Positions 23,511-32,659 of a stretch of 64,000 bases of DNA are shown here, one piece after another. The notes below the pieces were generated by a model. It was not told the origin of the DNA, did not search any database, and saw only the letters and a list, made by a program, of their open reading frames with translations. The stretch's first letter is position 1. Each line of letters opens with the position of its first letter. The DNA lies in NCBI GenBank assembly GCA_024123915.1, contig CP099650.1:6944001-7008000 (forward strand). Reading direction: 5' to 3'. This stretch comes from Oxalobacteraceae bacterium OTU3CAMAD1. GTDB taxonomy: Bacteria > Pseudomonadota > Gammaproteobacteria > Burkholderiales > Burkholderiaceae_D. The translations under genes and the position numbers were made by a program.

Positions 23511-25459
23511 ACAAGACCATCGCCACGCGCTTCCACGTGATCGCAACCAGCCTACTGCTGTGCGCCTGCGCAGGCAACCAGACCTTCAAGGAAGGCAACG
23601 CGCTGCTGGACGCCGGCCAGATCGACCAGGGGCTGGCCAAGCTGGAACAGGCGGCCAAGGAAGACCCGCACAACGCCGAATACCGCATCGTGCTACTGAA
23701 CCGCAGGCTCAAATTGGTCAACACCATGAACAGCCGCGCCGACGCGCTGCGCCTCAAGGGCCAGGGCACCGAAGCTGCCAAGCAGTACGAGCAGGCGCTG
23801 GCGATCGATCCCGCCAACCAGGTCGCGCGCCAGGGGCTGTCGGCGCTGACGCAGGACCAGCGCCACCAGCAGGTGATGGCGGACGCCGAAGCACTTTACC
23901 AGCGCGGCGGCGAAGCGGATCTGGCGCAGGCACAGGAACTGCTGCGCCCCGTGCTGGCACAGCGCCCGGGCCAGCGCGACCTGCTGCGGCTCAAGGCGCG
24001 CTTGAACGACGCGCAGACGCGCCTGCGGCCAGCTAGTGGACGTCTGGCCGCCGCCTACCGCAAACCCGTCACGCTGGAGTTCCGCGACGCGCCGGTGCGC
24101 GCGGTGTTCGATTTCATCGGCAAGGTGTCCGGCCTGAATTTCGTCTTCGACCGCGAGGTCGATCCGGCGCTGCGCGCGACGATCTCGGTGCGCGACACCA
24201 GCATCGAGGAGGCCATCGGCATGCTGCTCAGCGCCAATCAGCTGGAGCAAAGCATCACCGGCGACCGTTCCATCACCATTTATCCGAACAATCCGCAAAA
24301 GGTGAAGGACTACCAGCAGCTGGTGGTGCGTAACTTCCTGCTGGCGAACGCCGACGTCAAGACGGTTGCGTTTTCGCTCAAGACGCTGCTCAAGGCCAGG
24401 GACATCGTCACCGATGAACGTATCGGCAGCATCATCATGCGCGACACGCCCGCCATGATCCGCATGGCCGAGCGGATCATCTCCATGCAGGATGTGGCGG
24501 ATCCGGAAGTCATGCTGGAGGTGGAGGTGCTGGAGGTGAAGCGCACGCGCGGCCAGGAGCTGGGCATACGCTGGCCCGATTCGGCCGGCCTGACCTTGCT
24601 GGGCAGCGGCGAGTTCGGGGCGTTGAACGTGGGCGATCTGCGGCACATCAACAGCGGCAAGATTGGACTGGAACTTGGTTCCGTCAAACTCAATGCCAAC
24701 AAGACCGACACGGACAGCAATATCCTGGCCAATCCGCGCATCCGCGTGCGTAACAAGGATAAGGCCAAGGTACTGATCGGCGACCGCGTGCCCGTGATCA
24801 CGGTGACGACCAACAATGGCGTGAGCGCGGACAGCGTCAATTATGTGGACGTGGGCCTGAAACTCGATGTCGAACCGAACGTGTATCTGGACGACGAGGT
24901 GGCCATCAAGATCAACCTGGAGGTGAGCAGCGTGGTCAAGGAGATCATCAGCAAATCCGGAACCCAGGCCTACCAGATCGGCACGCGCAGCGCAGCCACC
25001 GTGCTAAGGCTGAAGGATGGCGAGACACAGGTGCTCGCTGGCCTGATCAACGACGAGGATCGCACCACGGCCAACAAGATTCCGGGCATCGGCGATCTGC
25101 CGATGATGAGCCGCCTGTTCGGCAGCCAGAAGGACGACTCGACCCGCAGCGAGATCGTGCTGTCGATCACGCCGCGCATCCTGCGCTCGATACAGCGTCC
25201 GGAACTACCGGCGGCGGAATTCTACTCGGGCACCGAATCCGATGTCGGTGGACGCGGTCAGGCCGGCGTCACCTTGGCCTCGGCCGGTGACATGGCGCAG
25301 GGCATGGTGCAAGACAGCGCGCCCACGCAACCGGCTGCGGACAACCCGGCGATAAGCAGCGGTTCGGGCATGACCGGCGCCGATAGCGCGCTGATGCCAC
25401 AGGCGGCCAAGCCCGAGCCCACCGGCCAGGCGCCCTATGCGCCGAAGAAGGGGCAATAG
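23507..25459 (+). CDS. gspD: Secretin (GspD/MshL-like) with lipoprotein signal and N-terminal TPR region
   Basis: 650 residues. The signal ends LLLCAC, a plausible lipobox with acylated Cys, so it may not need a pilotin. Residues about 25-175 are TPR-like helical repeats (GNALLDAGQIDQGLAKLEQA, EAAKQYEQALAIDP), unusual for classical GspD. An STN/N0 domain follows (VTLEFRDAPVRAVFDFIG), then an N1-like domain and the secretin core with NILANPRIRVRNKDKAKVLI, LKDGETQVLAGLI and IPGIGDLPMMSRLFG, the usual gate signature. The C-terminal 80 residues are a Pro/Gly/Ala-rich tail. It forms the outer-membrane ring through which folded cargo leaves. Confidence 0.92.
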   Translation: MNKTIATRFHVIATSLLLCACAGNQTFKEGNALLDAGQIDQGLAKLEQAAKEDPHNAEYRIVLLNRRLKLVNTMNSRADALRLKGQGTEAAKQYEQALAIDPANQVARQGLSALTQDQRHQQVMADAEALYQRGGEADLAQAQELLRPVLAQRPGQRDLLRLKARLNDAQTRLRPASGRLAAAYRKPVTLEFRDAPVRAVFDFIGKVSGLNFVFDREVDPALRATISVRDTSIEEAIGMLLSANQLEQSITGDRSITIYPNNPQKVKDYQQLVVRNFLLANADVKTVAFSLKTLLKARDIVTDERIGSIIMRDTPAMIRMAERIISMQDVADPEVMLEVEVLEVKRTRGQELGIRWPDSAGLTLLGSGEFGALNVGDLRHINSGKIGLELGSVKLNANKTDTDSNILANPRIRVRNKDKAKVLIGDRVPVITVTTNNGVSADSVNYVDVGLKLDVEPNVYLDDEVAIKINLEVSSVVKEIISKSGTQAYQIGTRSAATVLRLKDGETQVLAGLINDEDRTTANKIPGIGDLPMMSRLFGSQKDDSTRSEIVLSITPRILRSIQRPELPAAEFYSGTESDVGGRGQAGVTLASAGDMAQGMVQDSAPTQPAADNPAISSGSGMTGADSALMPQAAKPEPTGQAPYAPKKGQ

Positions 25460-25461
25460 CC

Positions 25462-25962
25462 ATGCCCAGGGCAAGCCAGCGTGGCTTTACCTTCATCGAA
25501 TTGATGATCACATTGGCCATCCTCGCCACGCTGGCCATGGTGGCCGCGCCGATGGCGCAGGTGGCGGTGCAGCGCGAGCACGAACGCCAGCTGCGCACCG
25601 CGCTGATCGAGATCCGCGAAGCCATCGACGCCTACAAGCGGGCCGCCGACAACGGCCGCATCAAATTGGCGATCGGCGACTCCGGCTATCCGAAGAAGCT
25701 GGAAGATCTGGTCAACGGCGTGCCGGACCTGCGCAGCCCGCGCAAGCAGAACATGTACTTCCTGCGCCGCCTGCCGCGCGATCCCTTCGCGCCGCCCGAC
25801 GGCAATGGCAACGGCTTCGCCAGCGGCGGAGCAGGCGGCGGCTGGGCGCTGCGCTCTTATGCTTCGCCGCCGGACAACCCGACCGAGGGCGAGGACGTCT
25901 TCGACATCAGCTCCCGTTCCACAAAAACGGGATTGAACGGCATTCCGCTCCGTCTATGGTGA
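25462..25962 (+). CDS. Major-type pseudopilin (GspG-like)
   Basis: 166 residues, two bases after the secretin stop. Prepilin peptidase site G|FTFIELMITLAILATLAMVA with the conserved Glu at +5. The rest matches GspG-type globular domains: RTALIEIREAIDAYKRAADN, a Pro-rich loop with GYPKKLEDLVNG, and RLPRDPFAPPDG, a Ca-binding-like loop. It should be cleaved and methylated by a PilD encoded elsewhere, then assemble as the pseudopilus. Confidence 0.85.
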   Translation: MPRASQRGFTFIELMITLAILATLAMVAAPMAQVAVQREHERQLRTALIEIREAIDAYKRAADNGRIKLAIGDSGYPKKLEDLVNGVPDLRSPRKQNMYFLRRLPRDPFAPPDGNGNGFASGGAGGGWALRSYASPPDNPTEGEDVFDISSRSTKTGLNGIPLRLW

Positions 25963-25966
25963 CGTC

Positions 25967-26344
25967 ATGAACCGCACAAACAAGGGATTCACACTGGTCG
26001 AACTGCTGGTGGTGCTGGCGATCATATCGCTGCTGCTGACGATTGCCCTGCCCCGCTATTTCAGCTCGGTCGACAAATCGCGGGAGATCGCGCTGAGGGA
26101 GAACCTGCAGGTTCTGCGCAGCGGCATCGACAAATACTACGCCGACAATGGCGAATACCCGGCCGCGCTGGCGGATCTGGTGAACCACCACTACTTCCGC
26201 AAAATCCCGCTGGACCCGGTGACGGAATCCGCAGCGACTTGGCAATTGCTGCCGTCCGCAGACGCCGAGAAGCCCGGCGTGGCCGACATCCGCAGCGGCG
26301 CCAAAGGAAAGACGCGCGATGGCACGCCATATCAACAGCTCTAG
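25967..26344 (+). CDS. Pseudopilin (GspG-like, short)
   Basis: 125 residues. Prepilin motif G|FTLVELLVVLAIISLLLTIA with Glu+5, then DKSREIALRENLQVLRSGID, KYYADNGEYPAALADLV and IPLDPVTE, all typical of GspG. A second GspG-like subunit next to the first suggests one is the major subunit and the other a minor one. The next gene starts 26 bases before its stop. Confidence 0.85.
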   Translation: MNRTNKGFTLVELLVVLAIISLLLTIALPRYFSSVDKSREIALRENLQVLRSGIDKYYADNGEYPAALADLVNHHYFRKIPLDPVTESAATWQLLPSADAEKPGVADIRSGAKGKTRDGTPYQQL

Positions 26345-26840
26345 CCAACTCCCCAAGCTACACCAGCGCGGCTTTGCCTATCTGTGGACGCTGATGCTGG
26401 TGGCGTTCATGGGCGTTGGCCTGACCATCGGCGCGGAGCTGTACGCGACCGCCGCGCGGCGCGACAAGGAGCGCGAGCTGCTCTTCATCGGCCACGAGTT
26501 CCGTCATGCGCTGGAGCGCTACTACAACGCCGGCGCGGCGGGCCAGAACCAGTATCCGCTGACGATGGAGGATTTGCTGAAGGACCCGCGCTTCGCCAAT
26601 CCCAGGCGCCACCTGCGCCGGCTGTACACCGATCCCGTCACCGGCAAGGCTGAATGGCATCTGGTGCTGCAGCAGGGCCGCATCGTCGGCATCCGCTCCA
26701 CGTCGACGCAGCGGCCGATCAAACAGGACAACTTCGACGACGACGATGCGGGGCTGGCCAGGAAGTCGCGCTACGCCGATTGGGTCTTCACCTATCCCCA
26801 TGATCTTTTCACGGCCTCCCAGGGCGTCAATCAGAAGTAG
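26319..26840 (+). CDS. Pseudopilin-like protein lacking Glu+5 (possible tip subunit)
   Basis: 173 residues; ATG at 26319 has AAAGGAAAGACGCG in front and lies inside the preceding gene. The N-terminus has a prepilin-like RG|FAYLWTLMLVAFMGVGL, but position +5 is Trp, not Glu. GspK, at the tip of the T2SS pseudopilus, also lacks Glu+5, so a tip role is reasonable. The body keeps ALERYYNAGAAGQNQYPLTM, LLKDPRF and RRLYTDPVTGKAEW, resembling the GspG YP...DP pattern. Last gene of the operon; no terminator seen before the second protease. Confidence 0.75.
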   Translation: MARHINSSSQLPKLHQRGFAYLWTLMLVAFMGVGLTIGAELYATAARRDKERELLFIGHEFRHALERYYNAGAAGQNQYPLTMEDLLKDPRFANPRRHLRRLYTDPVTGKAEWHLVLQQGRIVGIRSTSTQRPIKQDNFDDDDAGLARKSRYADWVFTYPHDLFTASQGVNQK

Positions 26841-26967
26841 TGCATAATTAATAATATTTTGATCTGTGACATAACGCCACCCGCGCGGACGGTCTAGCGT
26901 GGGTCATCCGCTTTTGCGGACTCGGCGCCATCAATCGATGCCCGCCGGAACGGATTCGGAGGATGAG

Positions 26968-29238
26968 ATGAACCTGCACACGCCCTTACTCGTCACACGC
27001 GTTGCCACACGCATTGCCGCATGCATCGCCACCGCCGCCATGGCCGCCACCGCCGGTGCGCAACCGGGCATCCAGCTGATGGCGGCGCCGATCGCGCCCC
27101 CATCCCCGCAGGAGAGCGCGGGCCTGGTATCGAAGTTGACGGCGCTCGAAAGGTCGCGCGGCATCCCGGCCGATTACAGCTTCCGCATCAGCGTCCAACA
27201 TCCCGGCGTCGTCGGCCAGAAGATCACGCGCGCGCAGCATACCTACAAGGGCCTGCGGGTGTTCGGCTCCGAGTCGGTGGTGGTGACCAACAACGCCGGC
27301 GACATCGTCAGCTCCTCGGTGTCGGACCGGCGCCCCGGCCTGGTGCCCAGCGCGGCCGCGACGCCAGTGGACATGACCCCGGCGCTAACGTCCGAACAAG
27401 CGATCGACGTCGCCGTGAGATCGGTCTCGCCGCGCGGCGTTCACCGCTGGACGCCAAGCGCCGAACTGCTGCTCTATCCGATCATGAAAACGGTGCGCAC
27501 GGCCTCGGCGGCCAACAAACCCGAATCAGAACTCAATGCGCTCGATGTCCAGGATGTGGTCGAGCGCCACGAGCTGGCCTACTATGTGCGGACCCGCATG
27601 GCGCAGGATGGCAAGCCGTTCTACTACGACACCGTGGTCAATGCCAAGACCGGCGCGATCATCACCCAATGGCAGGCGCTGCAAACCGTCATCGGCCAAG
27701 GCAAGAGCCAGTACAACGGCGTGGTGCCGATCAGTACATCGCAATCGGGCGGCATGTTCCAGATGCTGGACCCGCTGCGCGGCACCGGCGGCAAATTCGG
27801 CGGCATGGCCATCACCAACGCCGATCATAGTTCGTCCAACAACCCCAATCCGGGCAGCGTCTACACGAACAGCACCAACAACTGGGGCGACGGCTTGCAA
27901 TACAACGGCGGCAGCACCACCGACGCCAACGGCCAGACCGCCGCCGTCAACGCCTTATGGGGCCTGATGAACACCTACGACACCAACAAGAACGTGCTGG
28001 GATGGCAGTCGCTCGACGGGAACAACACCGCCACCCACATCGCCGTCCACGTCGACAAGAACTACGATAACGCGTTCTACGACGACAGATGCAAGTGCAT
28101 GTACATCGGCGACGGCTCCTTCTTCCTCAGCCTCGGATCGATCGACGTGATCGGCCACGAAATGTCGCACGGCGTCACCGCCTCCACCGCGGACCTGATC
28201 TACGCCGGCGAGTCCGGCGGCTTGAACGAGTCGAACTCCGACATCGGCGGCGACATGGTGGAAGCCTACGCGCGCGCCGGCGGCACCGGCAACGTGGTGC
28301 CCGCCACCGGCAACGATTGGATGACGGGCAAGGAGATCAGCAAGAGCGGCGAGCCGCTGCGCTGGATGTACAAGCCTAGCAAGGATGGAAGCAGTGCGGA
28401 TGCCTGGAGCAGCTCCCTCAAGAACCTGGACGTGCACCACTCCAGCGGGCCGAATAACCGCATGTTCTACTTCCTGTCGATGGGATCCAACGCCGATCCG
28501 GCCACCGACCATCACAGCAAATACCTGGTCAAGAAGCCGGCGGCGATGAGCGGCATCGGCAACGACAAGGCCTATCGCATCTGGTTCAAGGCGTTGACCA
28601 CCAAGTTCACGTCGTCCACCAACTATGCGGACGCCCGCAACAAGGTGCTGGCATCCGCGCAGGAGCTGTACGGGGCCGACTCCAAGGAAGCCATCGCCGT
28701 CAAGCGCGCCTACGCGGCCATCAACGTCGGCGCCGATATCGATGAAGAAGGCGGCGACGGTGGCGGCGGGGACGCCACCGAACTTGTGGTCAACGGCGGC
28801 TTCGAAGACGGAACCACCGGCTGGCGCGGCACCACCAGTACCATCGGCAGCCTGTCCGGTCAGACCGCGCACGAAGGCACGCGCTTCGCCTGGATGGGCG
28901 GCAAGGGCCGGCGCACCAGTCAAACGCTGACCCAGGCGGTGACGATACCGGCGGAAGCGACCAGCGCGGAGCTGAGCTTCGCGCTGCACGTCGACAGCGC
29001 CGATACAACCAACACCGCCCACGACACGCTGGTGGTCACGGTGCGCGGCAGCTTGGGACGGGTGCTGCGCACCTTGGCCACCTACTCCAATGTCGATGCC
29101 GCCGACGGCTACAAGGTCCGCACCTTCGACCTCAGCGAGTTCAAGGGCAGGCAGGTGACCCTGCACTTCGCGATGCGCGAGAACGCATCGCTGAAAACCT
29201 CCTTCGTCCTCGACAAGGTCAGCCTGCTCGCCAAGTAA
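26968..29238 (+). CDS. Secreted M4 (thermolysin-family) metalloprotease, paralogue 2
   Basis: 756 residues; the ATG at 26968 has GGAGGATGAG before it. Very similar to the protease at 15395 in propeptide, catalytic domain and C-terminal domain (VVNGGFEDGTTGW), but the Ig-like domain is absent: after INVGADIDEE a short Gly/Asp linker joins directly. Zinc site H397-E398-M-S-H401 with E421 in GGLNESNSD. Signal peptide ends near AGA-Q. It lies 127 bases downstream of the last pseudopilin, in the same direction. Likely an exported endopeptidase using the adjacent secretion system; recent duplication and domain loss or gain are inferred. Confidence 0.92.
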   Translation: MNLHTPLLVTRVATRIAACIATAAMAATAGAQPGIQLMAAPIAPPSPQESAGLVSKLTALERSRGIPADYSFRISVQHPGVVGQKITRAQHTYKGLRVFGSESVVVTNNAGDIVSSSVSDRRPGLVPSAAATPVDMTPALTSEQAIDVAVRSVSPRGVHRWTPSAELLLYPIMKTVRTASAANKPESELNALDVQDVVERHELAYYVRTRMAQDGKPFYYDTVVNAKTGAIITQWQALQTVIGQGKSQYNGVVPISTSQSGGMFQMLDPLRGTGGKFGGMAITNADHSSSNNPNPGSVYTNSTNNWGDGLQYNGGSTTDANGQTAAVNALWGLMNTYDTNKNVLGWQSLDGNNTATHIAVHVDKNYDNAFYDDRCKCMYIGDGSFFLSLGSIDVIGHEMSHGVTASTADLIYAGESGGLNESNSDIGGDMVEAYARAGGTGNVVPATGNDWMTGKEISKSGEPLRWMYKPSKDGSSADAWSSSLKNLDVHHSSGPNNRMFYFLSMGSNADPATDHHSKYLVKKPAAMSGIGNDKAYRIWFKALTTKFTSSTNYADARNKVLASAQELYGADSKEAIAVKRAYAAINVGADIDEEGGDGGGGDATELVVNGGFEDGTTGWRGTTSTIGSLSGQTAHEGTRFAWMGGKGRRTSQTLTQAVTIPAEATSAELSFALHVDSADTTNTAHDTLVVTVRGSLGRVLRTLATYSNVDAADGYKVRTFDLSEFKGRQVTLHFAMRENASLKTSFVLDKVSLLAK

Positions 29239-29250
29239 GGGCTGGTCCGG

Positions 29251-30882
29251 TTACCGCAGCGTGACGAACACCGGGTTCGAATAGAACCACAGGCTGCGGT
29301 AGTTACGGTCGTTGATGTCGTTGAAGCGCTGGGTGTTGTCGGTTGTGCCGGTGCGTTGATCCGCCAGCGGTTCACCGCCCTGCGTCAAGCCGGCGACATC
29401 GGTGCCGAGATTGGTGCCGCGCAGGCGGTAATACTGGTTCTTGGTGGCGGTGGTCTCGTAGCTGATGGTGAAGTAGCCGTCGGCGTCGACCTTCCAGTCG
29501 GCGCTGGTGAAGCGCTTGACCACCTTGGTGCTGGCGTTGGTGGCCACGCTGTATGCCGCGCTGCCCTGCGCAGCTTTGGTTCCCACATCGCCGACGATCA
29601 GGTCGACGTGGTCGACCACCGGTTTGACGTTGGCGGCGGTGCCGCTGTCGACCGGCTTCTCGTAGTTGTTCTTCGCCGGCGTCTTGAAGCGGATCGTGAC
29701 GACCACCTTCTCGCCGCTGGCGACCTTGAGCTCTCCGCCCATCTCCTTGCGGTCATCCCTGCTGGCCAGGTTGAAGTCCAGCGCGTTGATCAAATCACCG
29801 TAGACCGAGAACATTTTTCCCGATCGCAGACCTTGCAGCAGGTCCTTCATGGCCGGTGCACCCTGCGCGGCGTTGAACACGTAGTTCTTCGCGTACTCGC
29901 CCGGGAAGTAGCCGCTGCTGTTGCCGTTGACGATCTTGAAATGGGTGTCGGAATCGGTCAGGTTCCAGACGCGGCGTCCCTCGCCCAGCAGCGCGTCCCA
30001 CACGCCGCCGACCTTGGCCACCACGTAATCGACGCCCCCGTAGGCGCGCAGCGGCGCGTTTTCCGGCGTGTAGGCGGCGGTGTAGCCGCCGCGATCCGGC
30101 TCCATCTGGTTGCCGACCATGCCTTCGATGGCGAACATGATGTTCGGCGCGATGTCGTTAAAGCGGCGGAAATCATCGACCGTGTAGCTGCCCTTGTTGC
30201 GGGACGGGTGATTGATGACCGCGTAGCTGGTGTCCGGATAGTTGTCCTTCAACCAGCTGATCGCCTTGAGGGCGTCGTCGGCGGTCTTGTTGTAGCGGGT
30301 CTCGCCGTACTTCGCCTTCCACACGGCGACGTCGGCGGCGTCGAACATGGCCGGGTCGCGGGTGGTGAACAGGTATTCGAATTCCTTCATCCCCTTGACG
30401 CTGGCGGTCAGCTTATCCGTGCCCTGGAAGATGCCGACGCCAATATGGTCGTGGGTCGGCATATCCCATTCGAAGCCGCTGAAAATCAGCTTGTCGGCGT
30501 AGGTGCCGCCCGCCTGCAATGCCTGCACGCGCGGGATCTCGTAGCGCTCCACGCCGACCGACATCGGGATCGAGGTATCGAGCTTCGCGCCCTTCTCGTC
30601 GCGCGTCGATACGCGCAGGTGGTTGGACACCGCCATCCAGTCCAGGCCAAACGTGGTGAAGGCTTTGCCCAGTACCTTGTCCAGCGTCTGGCTGACATCC
30701 GCGTCGGCCGACTGCGTGGTGTGGGTGTGCAGATCGCCGGCGATCCAGCGGCCGCTCGGCAACGGCGGCACATTGCTGCCCACCGGCTCGTCGCCCCCGC
30801 CGCAGGCGACAGCCGCGACAAGGATCGCGGCGGCCGTCGGAATCAACAGGAGACGGGTGGAGAAGGCTTTTTTGCGCTGCAT
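29251..30882 (-). CDS. PHP-domain-like metal-dependent hydrolase, predicted lipoprotein
   Basis: 543 residues from ATG at 30882 (AGGACA before it). Signal with lipobox (LVAAVAC), so membrane-anchored in the periplasm or outer membrane. The start of the domain, WIAGDLHTHTTQSADA, is the PHP motif 1 that binds metal; INHPSRN, GFEWDM and a later DSDTHF fit additional metal-site histidines and aspartates. The last 150 residues are beta-rich. PHP enzymes hydrolyse phosphoesters; some secreted members of this type are annotated only as DUF3604-like or PHP proteins. Convergent with the second protease, only 12 bases apart. Substrate unknown. Confidence 0.7.
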   Translation of the reverse strand: MQRKKAFSTRLLLIPTAAAILVAAVACGGGDEPVGSNVPPLPSGRWIAGDLHTHTTQSADADVSQTLDKVLGKAFTTFGLDWMAVSNHLRVSTRDEKGAKLDTSIPMSVGVERYEIPRVQALQAGGTYADKLIFSGFEWDMPTHDHIGVGIFQGTDKLTASVKGMKEFEYLFTTRDPAMFDAADVAVWKAKYGETRYNKTADDALKAISWLKDNYPDTSYAVINHPSRNKGSYTVDDFRRFNDIAPNIMFAIEGMVGNQMEPDRGGYTAAYTPENAPLRAYGGVDYVVAKVGGVWDALLGEGRRVWNLTDSDTHFKIVNGNSSGYFPGEYAKNYVFNAAQGAPAMKDLLQGLRSGKMFSVYGDLINALDFNLASRDDRKEMGGELKVASGEKVVVTIRFKTPAKNNYEKPVDSGTAANVKPVVDHVDLIVGDVGTKAAQGSAAYSVATNASTKVVKRFTSADWKVDADGYFTISYETTATKNQYYRLRGTNLGTDVAGLTQGGEPLADQRTGTTDNTQRFNDINDRNYRSLWFYSNPVFVTLR

Positions 30883-31056
30883 GCTATTGTCCTGAAAGTG
30901 AGTGCGGAGAAGCCGGCACACTAGCATTTGCTTGTTACGGCACGATGACGGAGCAAGACGGAGGGGAAAGGTGCCCCGCGCAAAACTGCTATCATCGGGG
31001 GCTGTCGCGGGCCGGTTCCGCGCGCGTTCGAAAACTCAAACAGGGATGTTAAAAAA

Positions 31057-32286
31057 ATGACTATTGGCGGAAAGACCATAGAGCAGGCTTTGTCGACGTT
31101 ATCCGACATGACCGCAGGCGCGGTCCCGATCGGCAAGGAGGAGCATCTGCAGCGCGTCGAACGCGCCCAGGCCTTCATGCGCAATCAGGGCATCGCGGCG
31201 ATCTATGTTAACGCCGGCGCCAACATGACCTACTTCACCGGCACCAAGTGGCATGCCAGCGAACGCATGGTCGGCGCCATCATCCCCGCCAGCGGCGCGG
31301 TCGAATACATCGCCCCGGCGTTCGAAGAAAGCACGCTGAAGGACTTCATGCTGGTCGAGGGCGCGGTCAACTGCTGGCACGAGCACGAAAGCCCGTACCA
31401 GTTGTTCGTCGATACGCTCAAGCGCATGGGCATCGCGCCCGCCGCCGCTGGCGCCACAGCGCCGCGCGTGGGCATTTGCGAAAGCGCTGCCTTCTTTATC
31501 TACGACGGCATCCGCCCGCTGGCCGAAGGCTACGCGCTGGAGAACGCCAGTACCGTGACCGCGCATTGCCGCACCCGCAAATCGGCCAACGAGATCGCCC
31601 TGATGCAGCGTGCCAAGGACATGACGATGGCGGTGCACGTGGCCGCCGCCAGCATTCTGCGCGAAGGGATCACCACCGTCGAAGTGGAGGAATTCATCGA
31701 CCGCGCGCACCGCAAGGTCGGCGCATCGGGTTCGTATTTCGTCATCGTGTTGTTTGGCGAGGCCACCGCGTATCCGCATGGCGTGAGCTATGTGCAGACG
31801 CTCAAACCGGGCGACACTGTGTTGATCGATACCGGCTGCAAGCTGCATAACTACATCTCCGACATCACCCGGACCTACGTCTACGGCGAGATCAGCGAGC
31901 GTCAGCGTTCGGTGTGGAACAGCGAGAAGGCGGCGCAACTGGCGGCCTTCAACGCGGCGCAACTGGGCGTGCCGTGCGAGGAAGTGGACCAGGCGGCGCG
32001 GCGTTCGCTGGAAGCCGACGGTTTCGGCCCGGGCTACAAGCTGCCAGGCCTGCCGCACCGCACCGGCCACGGGATCGGGCTGGATATCCACGAGTGGCCG
32101 TATCTGGTGGGCGGCAACAAGACGCCGCTGGACGTGGGCATGTGCTTCTCGAACGAGCCGATGATCTGCATCCCCGGCGAATTCGGCGTGCGCCATGAGG
32201 ACCATTTCTACATGACCGAGAACGGTCCGAAATGGTTCACCGAGCCTGCGCACAGCATCGACGATCCGTTTGGCCTGGCGCGCTGA
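31057..32286 (+). CDS. M24-family aminopeptidase/prolidase-like
   Basis: 409 residues. N-terminal creatinase-like domain to about residue 170, then a pita-bread domain with all five dimetal ligands: D258 (LIDTG), D269 (SDITR), H338 (RTGHGIG), E367 (NEP) and E381 (RHEDH). This fits Xaa-Pro aminopeptidase or prolidase; it has no signal peptide and is cytoplasmic. It would finish degradation of proline-containing peptides. A small membrane protein gene follows after 8 bases. Confidence 0.88.
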   Translation: MTIGGKTIEQALSTLSDMTAGAVPIGKEEHLQRVERAQAFMRNQGIAAIYVNAGANMTYFTGTKWHASERMVGAIIPASGAVEYIAPAFEESTLKDFMLVEGAVNCWHEHESPYQLFVDTLKRMGIAPAAAGATAPRVGICESAAFFIYDGIRPLAEGYALENASTVTAHCRTRKSANEIALMQRAKDMTMAVHVAAASILREGITTVEVEEFIDRAHRKVGASGSYFVIVLFGEATAYPHGVSYVQTLKPGDTVLIDTGCKLHNYISDITRTYVYGEISERQRSVWNSEKAAQLAAFNAAQLGVPCEEVDQAARRSLEADGFGPGYKLPGLPHRTGHGIGLDIHEWPYLVGGNKTPLDVGMCFSNEPMICIPGEFGVRHEDHFYMTENGPKWFTEPAHSIDDPFGLAR

Positions 32287-32294
32287 GAATCACC

Positions 32295-32525
32295 ATGCAG
32301 ACTGCGACGATACTCAGCCTGGCCGCATCGATAACGTGTGTCGGCCTTTTCACGAAACAGAAGAATTGGGTACTGGCGGCGGCTTTCGCCTTTTCCTCGA
32401 TCTACACGATCTTGGACAAAGCGATCTACATCGCGGCGGTGCCGTCGTTTGTCATTCCCTGGTGCGCGTATATCTTTTTCGCGCTGGTGGGGTACGAGGT
32501 TTTCCGGAAAGTCGTCCTCAGCTAA
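32295..32525 (+). CDS. Small membrane protein
   Basis: 76 residues from ATG at 32295. Three hydrophobic segments (ATILSLAASITCVGLF, VLAAAFAFSSIYTIL, IPWCAYIFFALVGYEVF) fill most of the protein. It lies 8 bases after the M24 gene and is probably co-transcribed. No family recognised. The upstream in-frame start at 32232 would overlap the M24 gene and lacks support. Confidence 0.6.
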   Translation: MQTATILSLAASITCVGLFTKQKNWVLAAAFAFSSIYTILDKAIYIAAVPSFVIPWCAYIFFALVGYEVFRKVVLS

Positions 32526-32547
32526 CGATTTGATGTTGATAACGCGG

Positions 32548-32631
32548 GGCGGATTAGGCGGAACGCCGTAATCGGCCATGGTTGAGCCGCCAGCTACTCA
32601 ACCATGGCCGATTACGCTTCGCTAATCCGCC
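32548..32631. repeat. Long inverted repeat of the GGCGGATTAGCG...CGCTAATCCGCC type
   Basis: Left arm from 32548 (GGCGGATTAG...) and right arm ending at 32631 (...CTAATCCGCC) are complementary over about 37 bases with a few mismatches, around a loop of roughly 10. The right half, about 33 bases from GGCCGATTACG to CCTACGTG, recurs unchanged at 42790-42822. It lies between convergent genes. Confidence 0.8.
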
Positions 32632-32659
32632 CTACGTGTTTTAGTGGTGCTTCTAACGT

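Noticed and set aside
32548..32631. Insertion-sequence ends
   Set aside because: The inverted repeat has no transposase between its arms and no visible target duplication; it is a REP-like element.
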